Part shown: piece after piece, positions 33,704-45,190 of the stretch
Layout: every line of letters begins with the position of its first letter
How positions within the stretch are numbered: position 1 is the first letter of the stretch
Assembly: GCA_022457155.1 (NCBI GenBank)
Contig: JAJGOT010000034.1
Coordinates: forward strand, 1,907,501 to 1,971,500
Direction: 5' to 3'
Source of the DNA: Cladopsammia gracilis
Lineage: Eukaryota; Cnidaria; Anthozoa; Scleractinia; Dendrophylliidae
DNA: 64,000 nt
The notes under the pieces: generated by a model
What the model saw: only the letters and a program-made list of their open reading frames with translations
Told to the model about the DNA's origin: nothing
Database searches by the model: none
Program-made: the position numbers and the translations under genes

Positions 33704-35638
33704 TACGGAAGCCTGTAAGGGACATTCGAGATGCGACTTAATTTTAGGGAATTTTTCTTTTTAGGGAATTTTTTTTTATCGGTCAGGGAATTTTTTTTTT
33801 TCGGTTAGGGAATTTTTGTTTATCGGTTAGGGAAATTTTTTTTATCGGTTAGGGAATTTTTTTTCGGTTAATGCGAGATAGAAAATGCGAGATAGAAAAT
33901 GCGAGATAAAAATACGAGATAGAAAATGCGAGATAAAAATGCGAGTTAGAAAATGCAAGATAGAAAATGCGAGATAAAAAATGCGAGATAGAAAATGCGA
34001 AATAAAAATACGAGATAGAAAATGCGAGATAAAAATGCGAGATAGAAAATGCAAGACAGAAAATGCGAGATAAAAAATGCGAGTTAGAAAATGCGATGAG
34101 TTAGAAAATGCGAGATAGAAAATGCGAGATAGAAAATGCGAGATAGAAAATGCGAGATAAAAATGCGAGATAAAAATGCGAGATAGAAAATGCGAGATAG
34201 AAAATGCGAGATAGAAAATGCGAGATAGAAAATGCGAGATAAAAAATGCGAGATAAAAAATGCGAGATAAAAAATGCGAGATAGAAATTGCGAGATAGAA
34301 AATGCGAGATAGAAAATGCGAGATAAAAATGCGAGATAGACAATGCGAGATAATAATGCGAGGTAGAGAATGCGAGATACTGAAGGGCTGCGTGGTTACC
34401 CTGGAAGCGCCTTTCTCCATGTCCATAACTGGCCGCGTCCAGTACCATGGATGATAAGGTAAAGTATGGCATTTTTCCTGTAGTTTTAAATTAATGAATT
34501 ATTCATACATGCTGCGCACAAGCATATGGAACTGCAGCATATAGATCGACAGGAGATTCCATCAAAACCGTCCTTCGAGCTTGTCTGGATACAATGGTCT
34601 ACAATGAAAAGGCCTATCCGAACGATCCTCATGCCACGAGCCATCTCTACATCTCTTTACAACTGGGAACGTGTTTGTACGTAGTTTTCTGTGTACATTT
34701 TACTAATGTAAAAGATTTAACTTCATAATGTAATTGGTTTAATCGTTTACTGGTTTCGCAGTTGTTAAGAGATGTAGAGATGGCTCGTAGCATGAGGATC
34801 GTTCGGATAGGCCGTTCATTTTCTATCTCGCATTTTCTATCTCGCATTTTTATCTCGCATTTTCTATCTCGCATTTTCTATCTCGCATTTTCTATCTCGC
34901 ATTTTTATCTCGCATTTTTATCTCGCATTTTTTATCTCGCATTTTCTATCTCGCATTTTTATCTCGCGTTTTTTATCTCGCATTTTCTATCTCGCATTTT
35001 TTATCTCGCATTTTCTATCTCGCATTTTTATCTCGCATTTTCTATCTTGCATTTTTTATCTCGCATTTTCTATCTTGCATTTTCTATCTCGCATTTTTAT
35101 CTCGCATTTTCTATCTCGCATTTTTATCTCGCATTTTCTATCTCGCATTTTTATCTCGCATTATTTATCTCGCATTTTCTATCTCGCATTTTTACCTCGC
35201 ATTTTCTATCTCGCATTTTTTATCTCGCATTTTCTATCTCGCATTTTCTATCTTGCATTTTTATCTCGCATTTTCTATCTCGCATTTTTATCTCGCATTT
35301 TCTATCTCGCATTTTCTATCTCGCATTTTTATCTCGCATTATTTATCTCGCATTTTCTATCTCGCATTTTCTATCTCGCATTTTCTATCTCGCATTTTAT
35401 CTCGCATTTTTTATCTCGCATTTTTTATCTCGCATTTTCTATTTCGCATTTTCTAGCTCGCATTTTTATCTCGCATTTTCTATCTCGTATTTTTATCTCG
35501 CATTTTCTATCTCGCATTAACCGAAAAAAAAATTCCCTAACCGAAAAAAAAAATTCCCTGACCGATAAAAAAAAATCCTAAAAAAAAAATTTCCCTAAAA
35601 TTAAGTCGCATCTCGAATGTCCCTTACAGGCTTCCGTA
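33704..35638. mobile_element. Long-TIR element (1,935 bp) carrying inverted TCTATCTCGCATTT arrays
   Basis: Begins TACGGAAGCCTGTAAGGGAC and ends with the reverse complement. GATTTG is duplicated at both sides (33698-33703, 35639-35644), and the left arm of the host duplication shows the empty site. Inside each end are AGGGAATTTTTTTTATCGGTT repeats, then long arrays. The centre (about 34390-34800) is unique except for a small inverted pair around GATGTAGAGATGGCTCG. No transposase. Confidence 0.9.
33870..35520. repeat. Two mirror arrays of a 13-14-bp repeat (TCTATCTCGCATTT)
   Basis: Left array (about 33870-34380) in the AAATGCGAGATAGA orientation, right array (about 34815-35520) in the complement, together about 85 units. 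Units alternate between 13 and 14 bp (TTTTATCTCGCA / TTTCTATCTCGCA), so every frame reads ISHFLSRIFYLAF-like peptide. These long open frames are artefacts. Confidence 0.95.
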
Positions 35639-35864
35639 GATTTGGCAGCTGTGTAGAATGACTATACCGCTCCAAAACACCAGAAAACCAGTCAATTCGG
35701 GACTTAAAATTATCTACCTCTTGAATATCCATACTTGGATTTTCCAATTTTGTGAGCACATCGGTTAAAAATTTTTCCGTGTATCGCTAGCGACTCCATC
35801 TTGTTCTGTTGTGATTTGTGAGCCTGGGTACTAGTGGTAACACCGCTGATCAAAAGGACCGGGC

Positions 35865-36170
35865 TCATAGCCCAATGAAATAAACAAATCGCCAAATGAC
35901 ATGAATAATAGCCCAATGAAATGAGCAATCGCCCAATGACAAGTGAACCATTGCCCGATGAAATGAATAACAGCCCGATAAACTGAAATGTAGCCCGATA
36001 AAATGAACTATTACCCAATGAGATGAACGCTGCCTTGCTCTGTGAAATGAATAATAGCCCATTGACGTGAAAAACAGCCCAATGAAATGAAAAATATCCC
36101 GATAAAATGAATTATAGACCAATGAAATGAACTATGATCCAATGAAATGAATTTGGCTTAGCTCAATGAA
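35865..36170. repeat. Degenerate about 22-bp tandem repeat (TAGCCCAATGAAATGAA)
   Basis: About 13 imperfect units of AATAGCCCAATGAAATGA with the variant CCCGATAAAATGAA. A stray unit (TTTTAGCCCAATGAACC) recurs at about 37415, beyond the 1.2-kb element that now separates it, suggesting the element inserted into this array. Confidence 0.8.
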
Positions 36171-36174
36171 TGAA

Positions 36175-37397
36175 TTATTACTTGGGCGGAGAGCCCAAGT
36201 TATAAAATGCAGTTTGGTAGTGCACGAATTTGCAATTGGCCTCTAATGCGCGTGCGTCAAACTTAGTCAAGTGTAACAGCTGGCGTCTCGGCTAGTTTCA
36301 ACGCTTTCTTGATATGCTTGCCGGCGAAAATTAAATTCTAATGGCAGATAAATTCTGATATCTTGATCGCTTACTTTTTAGCTGTTATTCAGTCTTTAAT
36401 TCAATTGAATCGAGGGAATATTATTCGAGTTATGAATTCTCAAAGGTACATGTACATCTTTAGACTCTTTAGAATGGAACGGTCCGATTTATGACAATTT
36501 CCCATCCGTGCGCTAAAACGGGCGGACAAATCGTCACTTATATAAAATCGTCCATTACAAAAATACAGTTTCAAACGACTAGTTCTTCTAGATATAACAA
36601 TAAAATAACTTTCGCACTACATCGAGAAAGGTGCAACAAGAAAGAACAATTTCTTCACGGCAGATTTTGATCACGTGCTAGGCAACGAGATCTGCCAACA
36701 GATCGAATTTCATTTAAACGCCTGAACAATGAACGGCTTGCAGTGAACGGCCGAAACAGGACAATAACTTCGAACGGCTGGCTGTGAACGGCTATGGAAA
36801 AATTTCGAGTGGAGTGAGTTTTCAGTCAGAAAGCGAACGAAACCAAAATAGGTCACTTTATGTAAACAAGGGCCCCAAGTGCCAGCGTCACGCAAAATTC
36901 ATGTTTAAAATTCTTTCTGAACTTCATGTTTACCAATTGTGAAGATAAATCTTGAATGAAACTAAATATAATAATCGATGTCATACAGCGGGGAAAGGTA
37001 CGTAGCAGAAAAGACAGAAAACAAATTTAGTTTGTTGTTAAGTTTGTTGTAGTTGTCAGGAAAAAGTGCACCGAATTTGCATATGTCAAAAGGGTAATTT
37101 AAAACCTGAATACAGAATATGCGCTGCCATGAATTCTCTGTTTTCCTTGCAGTTTCGCTGGCCACAATTAAGCTTTTCCAAATTCTACAAGTGTTAAATA
37201 TAATCCTTGCACCCGCACTTCACGTAAGTCTTCACGTGTGTGCACCAACAGTCAACGACATACAAGACTATCCCAATACTCAGTGCACTCCCTATCATCA
37301 AACCCTAAACTGACGTGCATGAAGATTTTCCAAGATATTTTCATTCCAATACGCCTAATACAACGACGCCCAAGTATACGCTCCCACAGCGTCTTGT
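36175..37397 (+). mobile_element. Hairpin-ended repeat, family B, copy 1 (1.22 kb)
   Basis: Starts TTATTACTTGGGCGGAGAGC (hairpin CTTGGGC-GGAGA-GCCCAAG) and ends GCTCCCACAGCGTCTTGTT. The second copy is inverted at 60338-62543, with over 85% similarity by eye outside its insertion. No transposase. Small frames shared by both copies (for example one with GPCLHK and FVRFLTENSLHSKFFHS on the minus strand here) do not resemble a known protein. Flanked by the AATAGCCCAATG array on both sides. Confidence 0.8.
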
Positions 37398-37627
37398 TGC
37401 CCATTAAACTAGGGGTTTTAGCCCAATGAACCATACTTTGATCAAAGGGTATTTTTGACATTGTCCACACTTCATAGAAAAAACTGGTCCACCTTTTGAG
37501 GTGGACCTCTTTTCCCGGTCCTTGGCCCGGAAATTTTTGTTCAATGGATCGCGCCCCAAGTAACTACTGGAAATGTAATGACGTTGTAACCAGTAAATTA
37601 ATGCATTGTTATCAAGTAAACCCAATA

Positions 37628-38591
37628 CAGTCAACTCCCGCCTTGCGGACACCTCGCTATTACGGACACCCCGCTATTACGGACAGCAGCTAAATCCCCG
37701 GCGAAAGTTACTGACGTTTGACTGAAACAAACTCCCGCTATTACGGACTCTCGCTATTACGGACTTACGGACACTTTATTCGGTCCCAACGTCACAATTT
37801 TATTGTTTTCTCTCTCGTTATAGCGGACACCGAGCAGCATCTTGGAATATTTGCACACATACATCAAGTCTATTTTTTCTGCTTTTTGAGATTGTCTTTG
37901 TCTTTTTTGGTCGATTTCCGCTTCTTCTGTCCATCAATCAAAATTCCTTCATCTTTTTCTGTTAAGACCCTCTTTGCAGTCTCGCTGCCATGAATAAGTT
38001 CGTCCAGTCTGTCCAAACATTTCCTTCCTTTCCTACTGCTTTTTTGATTCATAGAGGGGAGTTTAAGGTTGCTTATGAATTTAGTCTCCTTGGCGACAAA
38101 GTGGGGTTAGTTGCAATTCAAAGGAGAAATACACAGAGCCGACTGGAACGATATTTTAAGGAAATGTGATGGCTGATGCAATCAATACTGTGGCTGATGT
38201 TCAAGTTTTTCCTCGAAAATATTTTTTTTTTTAGAAATGTAGATTACTGTACTTTAGCACAGTAGGAAGCCATAACGATGCATGTGTGGACATTGCTGCG
38301 ACATACGATGATTGTTGTTTACGTACTTAGAAGAACTACTGTACACAAAGGGTACGTAACTTCTGTTCTGTTAAGTTCTGTTCTGTTTGTAAATAAAGTT
38401 CTGACGCTCTTTACGTGCGACAACGGGTCTGAAAAAGGTACTGGAGTTAATTAAAATGAACACACAAGTGACCCCCTACTGTAAATATGGTTTAAAATAA
38501 AAAATTTCTCGCATCCCGCTATTACGGACTCTCGCTATTACGGACACCAAATCGCGGTCCCGAGGGTGTCCGCTATAACGGGAGTTGACTG
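37628..38591. mobile_element. pogo/Tigger-like non-autonomous element (964 bp), TA target
   Basis: Ends CAGTCAACTCCCGCCTTGCG / CGCTATAACGGGAGTTGACTG flanked by TA (37626-37627, 38592-38593). CGCTATTACGGACACC repeats several times near both ends. CAGTCAACTCCCG with TA duplication is the hallmark of pogo/Tigger-type Tc1-mariner elements. Inside is a Lys-rich 60-codon minus frame (38052-37870), not recognisable as transposase. Confidence 0.85.
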
Positions 38592-38780
38592 TACGTCCAA
38601 TACAAATCTTGTCTGGGGACAGGAGGGAGGGGTTAACTTCGCTTTCGTCACCAGGGATTGCCTGGCGGGATGATCTTGGCCATCGTGACGTCACCGTAAG
38701 CCAACCCCGCGAAGTTTAAATGGTTTGTAAACAATGCGCGCCATTCTATGAAACTTTAGTGTAAAAAAGAGGAATTGGAA

Positions 38781-41700
38781 ATGAAAAGACCAAAGGTATG
38801 TGTTAAGTAATTATTATGATGTCTAAAAATACAATATATGTTAAAAAGCAACAGATTGAAGGCGCAGGGACAAACAAAATTTGGAGATCGATCAATTGAA
38901 AACGCGATTGAATTGTGAAAGTTTGTGCACTTTCGTGAACGATATCTGGAGAATACAACATTTTTTAACACCGATAGAAGAATATGACCTTGATATGGTT
39001 TAAAACTTTCGGAAGGCGATGAAAATGAATCATTTGAAACCTTCATAAAAATGATCAGTGGGTTTAAACGCATTTTTTTGTTAAAAGATTGCGTGTTGGA
39101 CCTCCACATTGCGTGACACCCGCCAAATATGAAGCAACAATGATCTATAAATGCAGTCTAAAATGCTCCGTTACAAAGAAACTAGAACTATAGAGTCATG
39201 TCCTGAGTTCGGAAGTAAACAATGGGCCATGGAATTTGCTTTCTTTGATAACGTGTGCGCAAAAACTGTCAAAAGTTTTAAGATTTTCCTCTGCGAGGCC
39301 AAGCGGCTGACGCAAGCTTCCCGCAAAATACAATACACGCAAGCTGTAAATGGGGTATCTAAAAAATATGTAACAAAAACATGATTTTTATAGGGTTATA
39401 GACAAAGTGTAAGGCCCATGGCCAAGGTGGATCCATTCACTAGACTGGTACGTAGTTTAACTGTTTTAAACCTTAATAAATCAAGCGAAAATATGCAGCG
39501 TTCGCAGTTTATACGAAAGATTATCTCCTGGTCATCTTTGGAATTCAATCAGTTGTGGATCTTATAGATAGTAATATTATATCTAGTCTCTAAACAGGGG
39601 ACCAAAAGGAAGCTGGAGATATTCAGAAGAAGTTAGACAAGAACAATGGATGCAATGGTACACCATTTTATATTGAAATGTTCTCGTAAATATGAGATCG
39701 GAGCAATGTTGTTTCCTCGGGCGTCCGCATGCAATGTCAAGACTTTGAAAATTCTATCTTTTTGTCTGCTTCTACAAGGGTTAAGAATAATAGTTGGCGA
39801 ATTAATTCGCTTTTTTACACATTGTTTTGAAGTTTATTCCTCAAAATAATAAAATTCCTCTGATGAACTCAGTATACAATGTATTTTCAATATATAAAAC
39901 TGAAGCATATTTTCAGAATTATTACCATCACGTCAAAACATTTGGTCATTTATAACAATATTCTTTTGTTTTCTTGTATTCTAGACACAATTGCAATCAA
40001 ATGTAAATAAAAAGAGAAAAGCCATCCAAAGAAAGATGAAGTTGATAGGGAAAAAAATGAAACAGCACATTCCCAATGTAAATGATGTAAAGGTAAGAAA
40101 CCCATAGAAGGTAGTATTTCACCCCAATAATAATATAATAGTCTTATGATAAAAAAGAATGGGCCCATCATACTTGATTACAGGGCCTGGTCACATACAA
40201 TAACTGTAAGATAAGTGAGGCCCATTTAGGGATTTTAGAGATAAGGGGTAACTTAAAAAATAATTTTCCAGGGATAACTATCTGAAAAAGATTTAAGGAT
40301 AACCTATTTGAAAATGAATAATTTAGGTATAAGGTACAATTGTCCTCAAAATTATAGAGGTAAGGGATTAACCCTGATGCACAACAGTCTTGGGTCAAAA
40401 ACCATAATACATAATAATTGACTCACTTGTCAAATGCTGTCAGCCTCGTGCGATCTAATGATAGTCTTAATCCTTCATTTCTTAATGTTGTCCCTCCCTT
40501 TGAAGTGACAAAGGTGTGTTTCAAAGCACTTTTTTGAGTCCAAGTTTAGAAATAAGTCACATATTTCAATTGAAATGTGCCTGTACACTCACATGAGCAA
40601 CATTTTATTATAGGCGAGAAAATCGCAAGGCAAAAAATGGAGACAACTAAACAAACTTGGGAAAAAAAGAAAAGACCTGGAAATTAAAGTGCAACAACTG
40701 ATGTACGATTCATATAAGCTTTTAAAGCAAGAACCACTTTTGTACAGGAAAAAATCAGAGGTAATTAAAAGGTTATTAGAAATATGTTTAATTTGCATTT
40801 ACATATGCACATGTATTTTGTGGAATGCAATTGATATGCATGCTTTGTACAAACAGATTTTAGAAACAAATGATCCACTGGAAGATATACAAAGCTTATT
40901 TCATGGGCCTGCGATGGAAGAACCAGAACAAGAAAATTCATCTTTCCAAGGTATCAATCTTAATTCCAGGACTTGTAGAGCACAGTAGTACCCTGTGTTA
41001 GATTAGCCATTGCCTAGTTCCTGTGCGGCTTTTTCCCAGTACTTCACGGTCAATTCGTTTCGGTGACGTATCTGAGATTCGCTCAGACCACATGAACCGA
41101 AACGGATTGACTGCGGCGAAATATAGAGCCCTAGGAATGAATGAGTTACCAGTAATCGGATACTGTGTTATGTGCAAAGGGTTCTGGGATCGCTAGGGGG
41201 CAAACATTGCAAGTCGCTAGAAGGAAATGTACGGTGTAAAGTTGTTTTTTTCGTCAAAAACTTCGATTTTGGGAAGAGAATAACGCTTTTTCGCTGTTAC
41301 TTTATCAGAAATGGAGTTGAGAAAAGTTGATACGTGGAAAGTGTAAGTTTTTGTTTGAATAATGTGATAAATTTATCGATAAACTCTTGCTTGCGTAAGG
41401 TTGATTGTGAAATCTACATCGAGTACTATTTCGTGACCATGAATGGTCTCGATAGTACAGATTTAGGTGTGAATTTGAGGGAAATGACTCAATAAAGACT
41501 TTTCAGTTGTAATAACTTGTGTCGAGAAGTTGTTTTCTTGCAATTAGTAAGCTCGATGCTACATGTACTACGAAGAACATAATTATTAGAAATACGCCCA
41601 GCGGCGGTCATGCATTGTGCTGTGTGGGGTTGTAACAACCATCGAAGGTATTCAGAAAAGCAAATCATTCTTCCTCAGTCACGTTGGAATATATTCTTAC

Positions 41701-44700
41701 TCGCTTAAGAACAAGCAAAATGTATTGTCATGGGCTAGAGCTATTAATCTTGATAAATTCAAGGTTATAATGAGGTTATAGAGACTCATTGTGGGTCATT
41801 GTGATTGTCGCACATCGAAGAGAAGAGTAGCGGTTTAAAAATGTGTGGGTGTTTCTCAATAAAACTACTACACAACCTTCGGATTTCCTCGTGTTATCTA
41901 TCGTTGATTTCATCCCTCCACCGAGCAATAGCTCGATCGGTAGAAACAATTTCCATCTCCTCAGACAACGATTTCTCTCCTTTGTGGGGGTAAAATTCCA
42001 GAAGCCATAATTTGTTATTAACACACGTTACTAAACAGAAAACAATCTCGACACAAGTAATGAACACTGATCATGAAAAGGCATTATTGAGTCATTTCCC
42101 TCAAATTCACACCTAAATCTGTAATATTTCGAGACCATAACTTGATGTAAATTTCACATTCAACCTTACGCAAGCGAGAGTTTATCGATAGATTTTATCA
42201 CATTGTTCAAGCAAAAACTTACACTTTCCACGCATCAACTTTGCTAAACTCCATTTCTGATAAAATAACGGCGAAAAAGCGTTATTCTCTTTCCAAAATC
42301 GATGTTTTTGATGAAAAAACAACTTTACACCGCACATTTCCTTCTAGCGACTTGCAATGTTTGCCCCCTAGCGATCCCAGAACCCTTTGCACATAACACA
42401 GTATCCGATTACTGGTAACTCATTCATTAGGCAAGATTAGTCACAACCTTCTGTGTCAAACAGAAGGTTGTGACTAATCTAACAGGGTACTTAGGGTTGA
42501 TAGCGGAGCACTTGCCAGGCCGAAGGCCTGGCTGCGCAGCTCCATACTCATAGAACCGAGCCCGTCATTTTTCATGGTCATGGCTAGCGGAATGTTTCGC
42601 GGGCGCGTTGTGTGCCCGCCGAACGCCCGCCGAACGCCCGCCGTACACTTTGGGCTAGCTCGCGGGCTCGTATGACTTCGCAAAACATGCGCGTACGACG
42701 TCATCAACATCCGGGATCTTTGAGGCTTTGTTTTTTGCGCGGCCACACAGCCGTCAGCTCGGTAAACACTTTAGTTGGATTGTTGTGTTATTTAGCGGAG
42801 AATTAAAGTCGTTATTTCCCTGCAGTTTTTCGCGGTTTGCTACTCAAGACAGGGATACTAGTTAAGGGATACTCAGAAGCCGCTTTAGTGGAAAAAGAAG
42901 AACTTTCAGGGATAAAATCTTGCTTCGAGGAACTTCATACTATCAATGCGGGGAGATGCCTTGTTTTATTAAGCTTACGGATATCAGAACCGAAGAAGCG
43001 GAGTTTTAACGAATTTCCAAGCAGTCCAGTGCTTTAAAGGTAAAATAAATCACATTTTTCGATGGGAATTTATGTTGATATCAATTTTTGATTGACTTTT
43101 CCTTTGAGTTCTCTTAAGTTTTGGAGACATGTTTATGAAACGTGTTCAAATTAAGTCGTGTTGTTATCTTGAATTTCATCGAGGATAGTACGTATTTGGC
43201 TTTTAAACATAAATTAATGGAGATTGAATAAAATTTTTCGAAAGAAGATTCTGTTGTCCGTTTTTATGTCTTTGTTCATTCATTACAAGATTAAAAAGCG
43301 ATTTTATGTAAACAAAACAAGACTTAGATTTTCTGTCTTCAGTATGACTCGCGTCGCCTTACTTATGCAAATAAGCTTATGTTTGTGTATTTTTGCAATT
43401 TTAATTTCCAAATCAGTTTCTCGGGCAATTTTTGACAAACAAAAACTGTATTTTATTCGGAAAGTAGTCGTACTAGTTATTCTGGAAAAAGAACAGTTGT
43501 TTTTGTGAACTTTTGTACGGTCTAAATGTACTGTGCAGACGGTCGGGTAATACTGTTTTTGAAAATTGCTAAAATTGAAAATAGCCCGTTTTTCAATCTT
43601 AATTCTTGTGCTTCCAACCTTTCACCTTAGTTAAGCCTGTTCAAAGTGCGACGCAGATAGGCTGGGCCTATCTATATATATTATTAATAAATCTTTAATG
43701 CACCAATCAATGTTAAACCTAAGGTGGGGGGGGGGGGGGGGGGGGGGCAAAGGCAGATCATGTGGTGCATTTGACATACATTTTTTCATTCCCATCCCAT
43801 GCGGTTTATTATCAAATTTACAAATATTTGAACTGATTTGACATATACTTTAGGCCACAGAGAGGGGATTTTGATTAAAAAATTACAGAACAGTCTAAGC
43901 TATGAACTTAGGCAGCATTTTTGGTTTGTATGAAACTATTTCATACAGGGGCCCCATTGATAACAGAAGGGGTTATTCTGTTAAAATGTTGATTTGTATT
44001 GTTATTATTCAGCCGTAAAGGGGGGAAAATGCTGACATATCATGTTAAACCTGCCCAACCAGTGGCAGATACAGACTTTTAAAGTGGGGGTCTGAAATTT
44101 TTTGGGCCCTTTTGTCTTTAAATATTTTCGTTCACAAGGGGGGGGGGGGGGGGGGGGGCTCCCCTAGATATGTCAAGACGGCATGAAAAAAGGAATAAAT
44201 TCTGAAAATTTCCATACCATTAGTGACAAAAAAAAGACCACTAGAGTCGTTGCATGCTAAATTCATTATTCGATGGTTTAATGGACGCCTGCAATGTAAT
44301 TTACATCCATACAGTGTACATTTTACTCAGTGTTTGCATAATTATACATAATTATGTACATAAAGTTATCTGTTGAACCATAAAAATGTCTCTACGTTCA
44401 TATACCTTTTTTAGTCAACAGTAAAAAAGACCTGTATAATTAGCAATCAATTTAAGTAACTACAACTGTATTGTAAAGCCAAGGCTGACATTAATGGCAT
44501 TTCAATATTAGCCAAAAAATAAGCAAAATGTAATGACACAAAGTCATTTGATCAAATAGCAGACAATGGTCCCATGACTGTAACAGTAGAGGACGTTGAG
44601 GATGTTGACATAGAGGCAGACAGGACGAGAATCAAGGAACGAAGCCTTCCACCCAGTTGTCCAGAAATACTTATGTCCATAAACGATTATGCCTGCAAAA

Positions 44701-44849
44701 TAAATGGAAAACAAATAAATCATGTGGGAGGAATGGGAGAAGGTTAGTCTACAGTGTACATGATTAAATCTCAGTCTAGCTCTCTTACAAAATTATTTAC
44801 AAATTTTTACAAATTTTTAAATATTATTATTATTATTGTTATTATTATA

Positions 44850-44881
<32 letters not shown>

Positions 44882-45190
44882 ATGTAGATTGGGTGAAACA
44901 GCTTTGTTAACCCTATTCAGACTGGGCTTTTTTGGTCTTTTTGACAGGGGAGGGGTGGATTCTCCTACCCCCCCCCACCCCCCTTATAACTACAGTCATT
45001 TTCAACCAGTTCATTCTGCCTAAGACAATTATTATAACATTATTGTTTTGATCATATCCATAATTAAAAGAAAAATCACAAAAAAATTCAAGAACACTCA
45101 ACCTTTTTTCTTAAAGGAATTCCTGTAAGATGTGCAATTCTGGCTGCAAAAATCAATGTGGAGCAGCAGCTAAGAGTGTCAGAAGCCTGA
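38781..45190 (+). CDS. Seven-exon gene for a 224-residue basic/acidic protein upstream of the P-like transposase
   Basis: Exons 38781-38795, 39394-39447, 39985-40092, 40614-40760, 40857-40950, 44560-44742, 45117-45190. All are GT..AG and total 675 nt, an exact multiple of three with one terminal stop (TGA 45188-45190). Starts MKRPK. The middle is very Lys/Arg-rich (NKKRKAIQRKMKLIGKKMKQ; KKWRQLNKLGKKRKDLEIKV), so nucleic-acid binding or nuclear targeting is plausible. Then come an acidic stretch (VEDVEDVDIEADRTR) and GIPVRCAILAAKINVEQQLR. No family recognised. The 3.6-kb fifth intron is filled with elements. The last exon also contains the start of the 1,822-residue frame, so both may share a transcript. 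The first exon is the least certain. A 3-nt alternative acceptor exists at 44563. Confidence 0.5.
41136..42428. mobile_element. Long-TIR element (1,293 bp) with a THAP-like N-terminal remnant
   Basis: Arms 41136-41552 and 42017-42428 are inverted copies (AATGAATGAGTTACCAGTAA at the ends). AGG flanks both sides. In the centre ATG 41610 reads MHCAVWGCNNHRRYSEK before a stop, matching the start of THAP domains (C-x4-C then Asn/Arg). THAP is the DNA-binding domain of P-type transposases, so this may be a P-related MITE that kept part of the THAP exon. It sits in intron 5 of the 38.8-45.2 kb gene. Confidence 0.65.
42435..42479. other. Perfect 19-bp hairpin
   Basis: GATTAGTCACAACCTTCTG, loop TGTCAAA, then the exact reverse complement. 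AGTACCCTGTGTTAGATTAG at 40987 is an inverted match to CTAATCTAACAGGGTACTT at 42474, so this may be the end of an older element enclosing 40987-42492. Confidence 0.85.
42503..43681 (+). mobile_element. Insertion element, family A, copy 2 (1.18 kb)
   Basis: Starts GCGGAGCACTTGCCAGGCCG, with the same GCCAGGCCGAAGGCCTGGC hairpin as 24255-25390, and ends CTATATATAT. Opposite orientation to copy 1. The two align along their length apart from the CpG-rich patch, where this copy has GAACGCCCGCC repeats instead of CGGACGG. A segment after CCCTGCAG (42822-43036), ending AAAG|GTAAAA, looks exon-like in both copies but encodes nothing I recognise. Confidence 0.75.
43699..43769. mobile_element. Short TTA-type MITE relative with poly-G core
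   Basis: TGCACCAATCAATGTTAAAC then about 24 G, then a right end GGTGCA. Same termini as 27533-27741 and 52075-52640 but shrunk to 71 bp. Another poly-G run is at about 44140-44158. Confidence 0.6.
44819..44881. repeat. (TTA)n microsatellite
   Basis: About 60 bp of near-perfect TTA/ATT repeats, in the last intron of the 38.8-45.2 kb gene. Confidence 0.95.

Larger units (their letters stand above)
31376..35778. repeat. Fold-back (head-to-head) duplication of an integrase-like gene fragment
   Basis: The left arm is 31376-31573 plus 33380-33494. The right arm, inverted, is 33528-33703 plus 35639-35778. They share TTGGAAAATCCAA, AAGTCCCGAATTGACTGG and CCTAAAGAACAGCTTGAGC. The axis is the 33-bp loop after GAACAGCTTGAGC at about 33511. 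Each arm has later been split by a different element with its own target duplication. Confidence 0.85.

Noticed and set aside
33870..35520. CRISPR-like array
   Set aside because: Units are contiguous with no unique spacers, in an animal genome; simple tandem repeats.
33842..35581. Long open frames reading ISHFLSRIFYLAF-like repeats on both strands
   Set aside because: They are translations of the 13-14-bp tandem arrays. All frames give the same peptides and no start context or domain exists.
37870..38052. Lys-rich 60-codon frame inside the Tigger-like element as a gene
   Set aside because: No splice context, low complexity and no transposase motif.
39151..39384. 77-codon plus frame between exons 1 and 2 of the small gene
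   Set aside because: It conflicts with the phase of the flanking exons and resembles no protein.
45140..45160. Canonical X-XXY-YYZ slippery heptamer for -1 frameshifting
   Set aside because: The A-run does not match the strict heptamer in the upstream frame, and the T-run at about 50584 does not either; programming remains a hypothesis.
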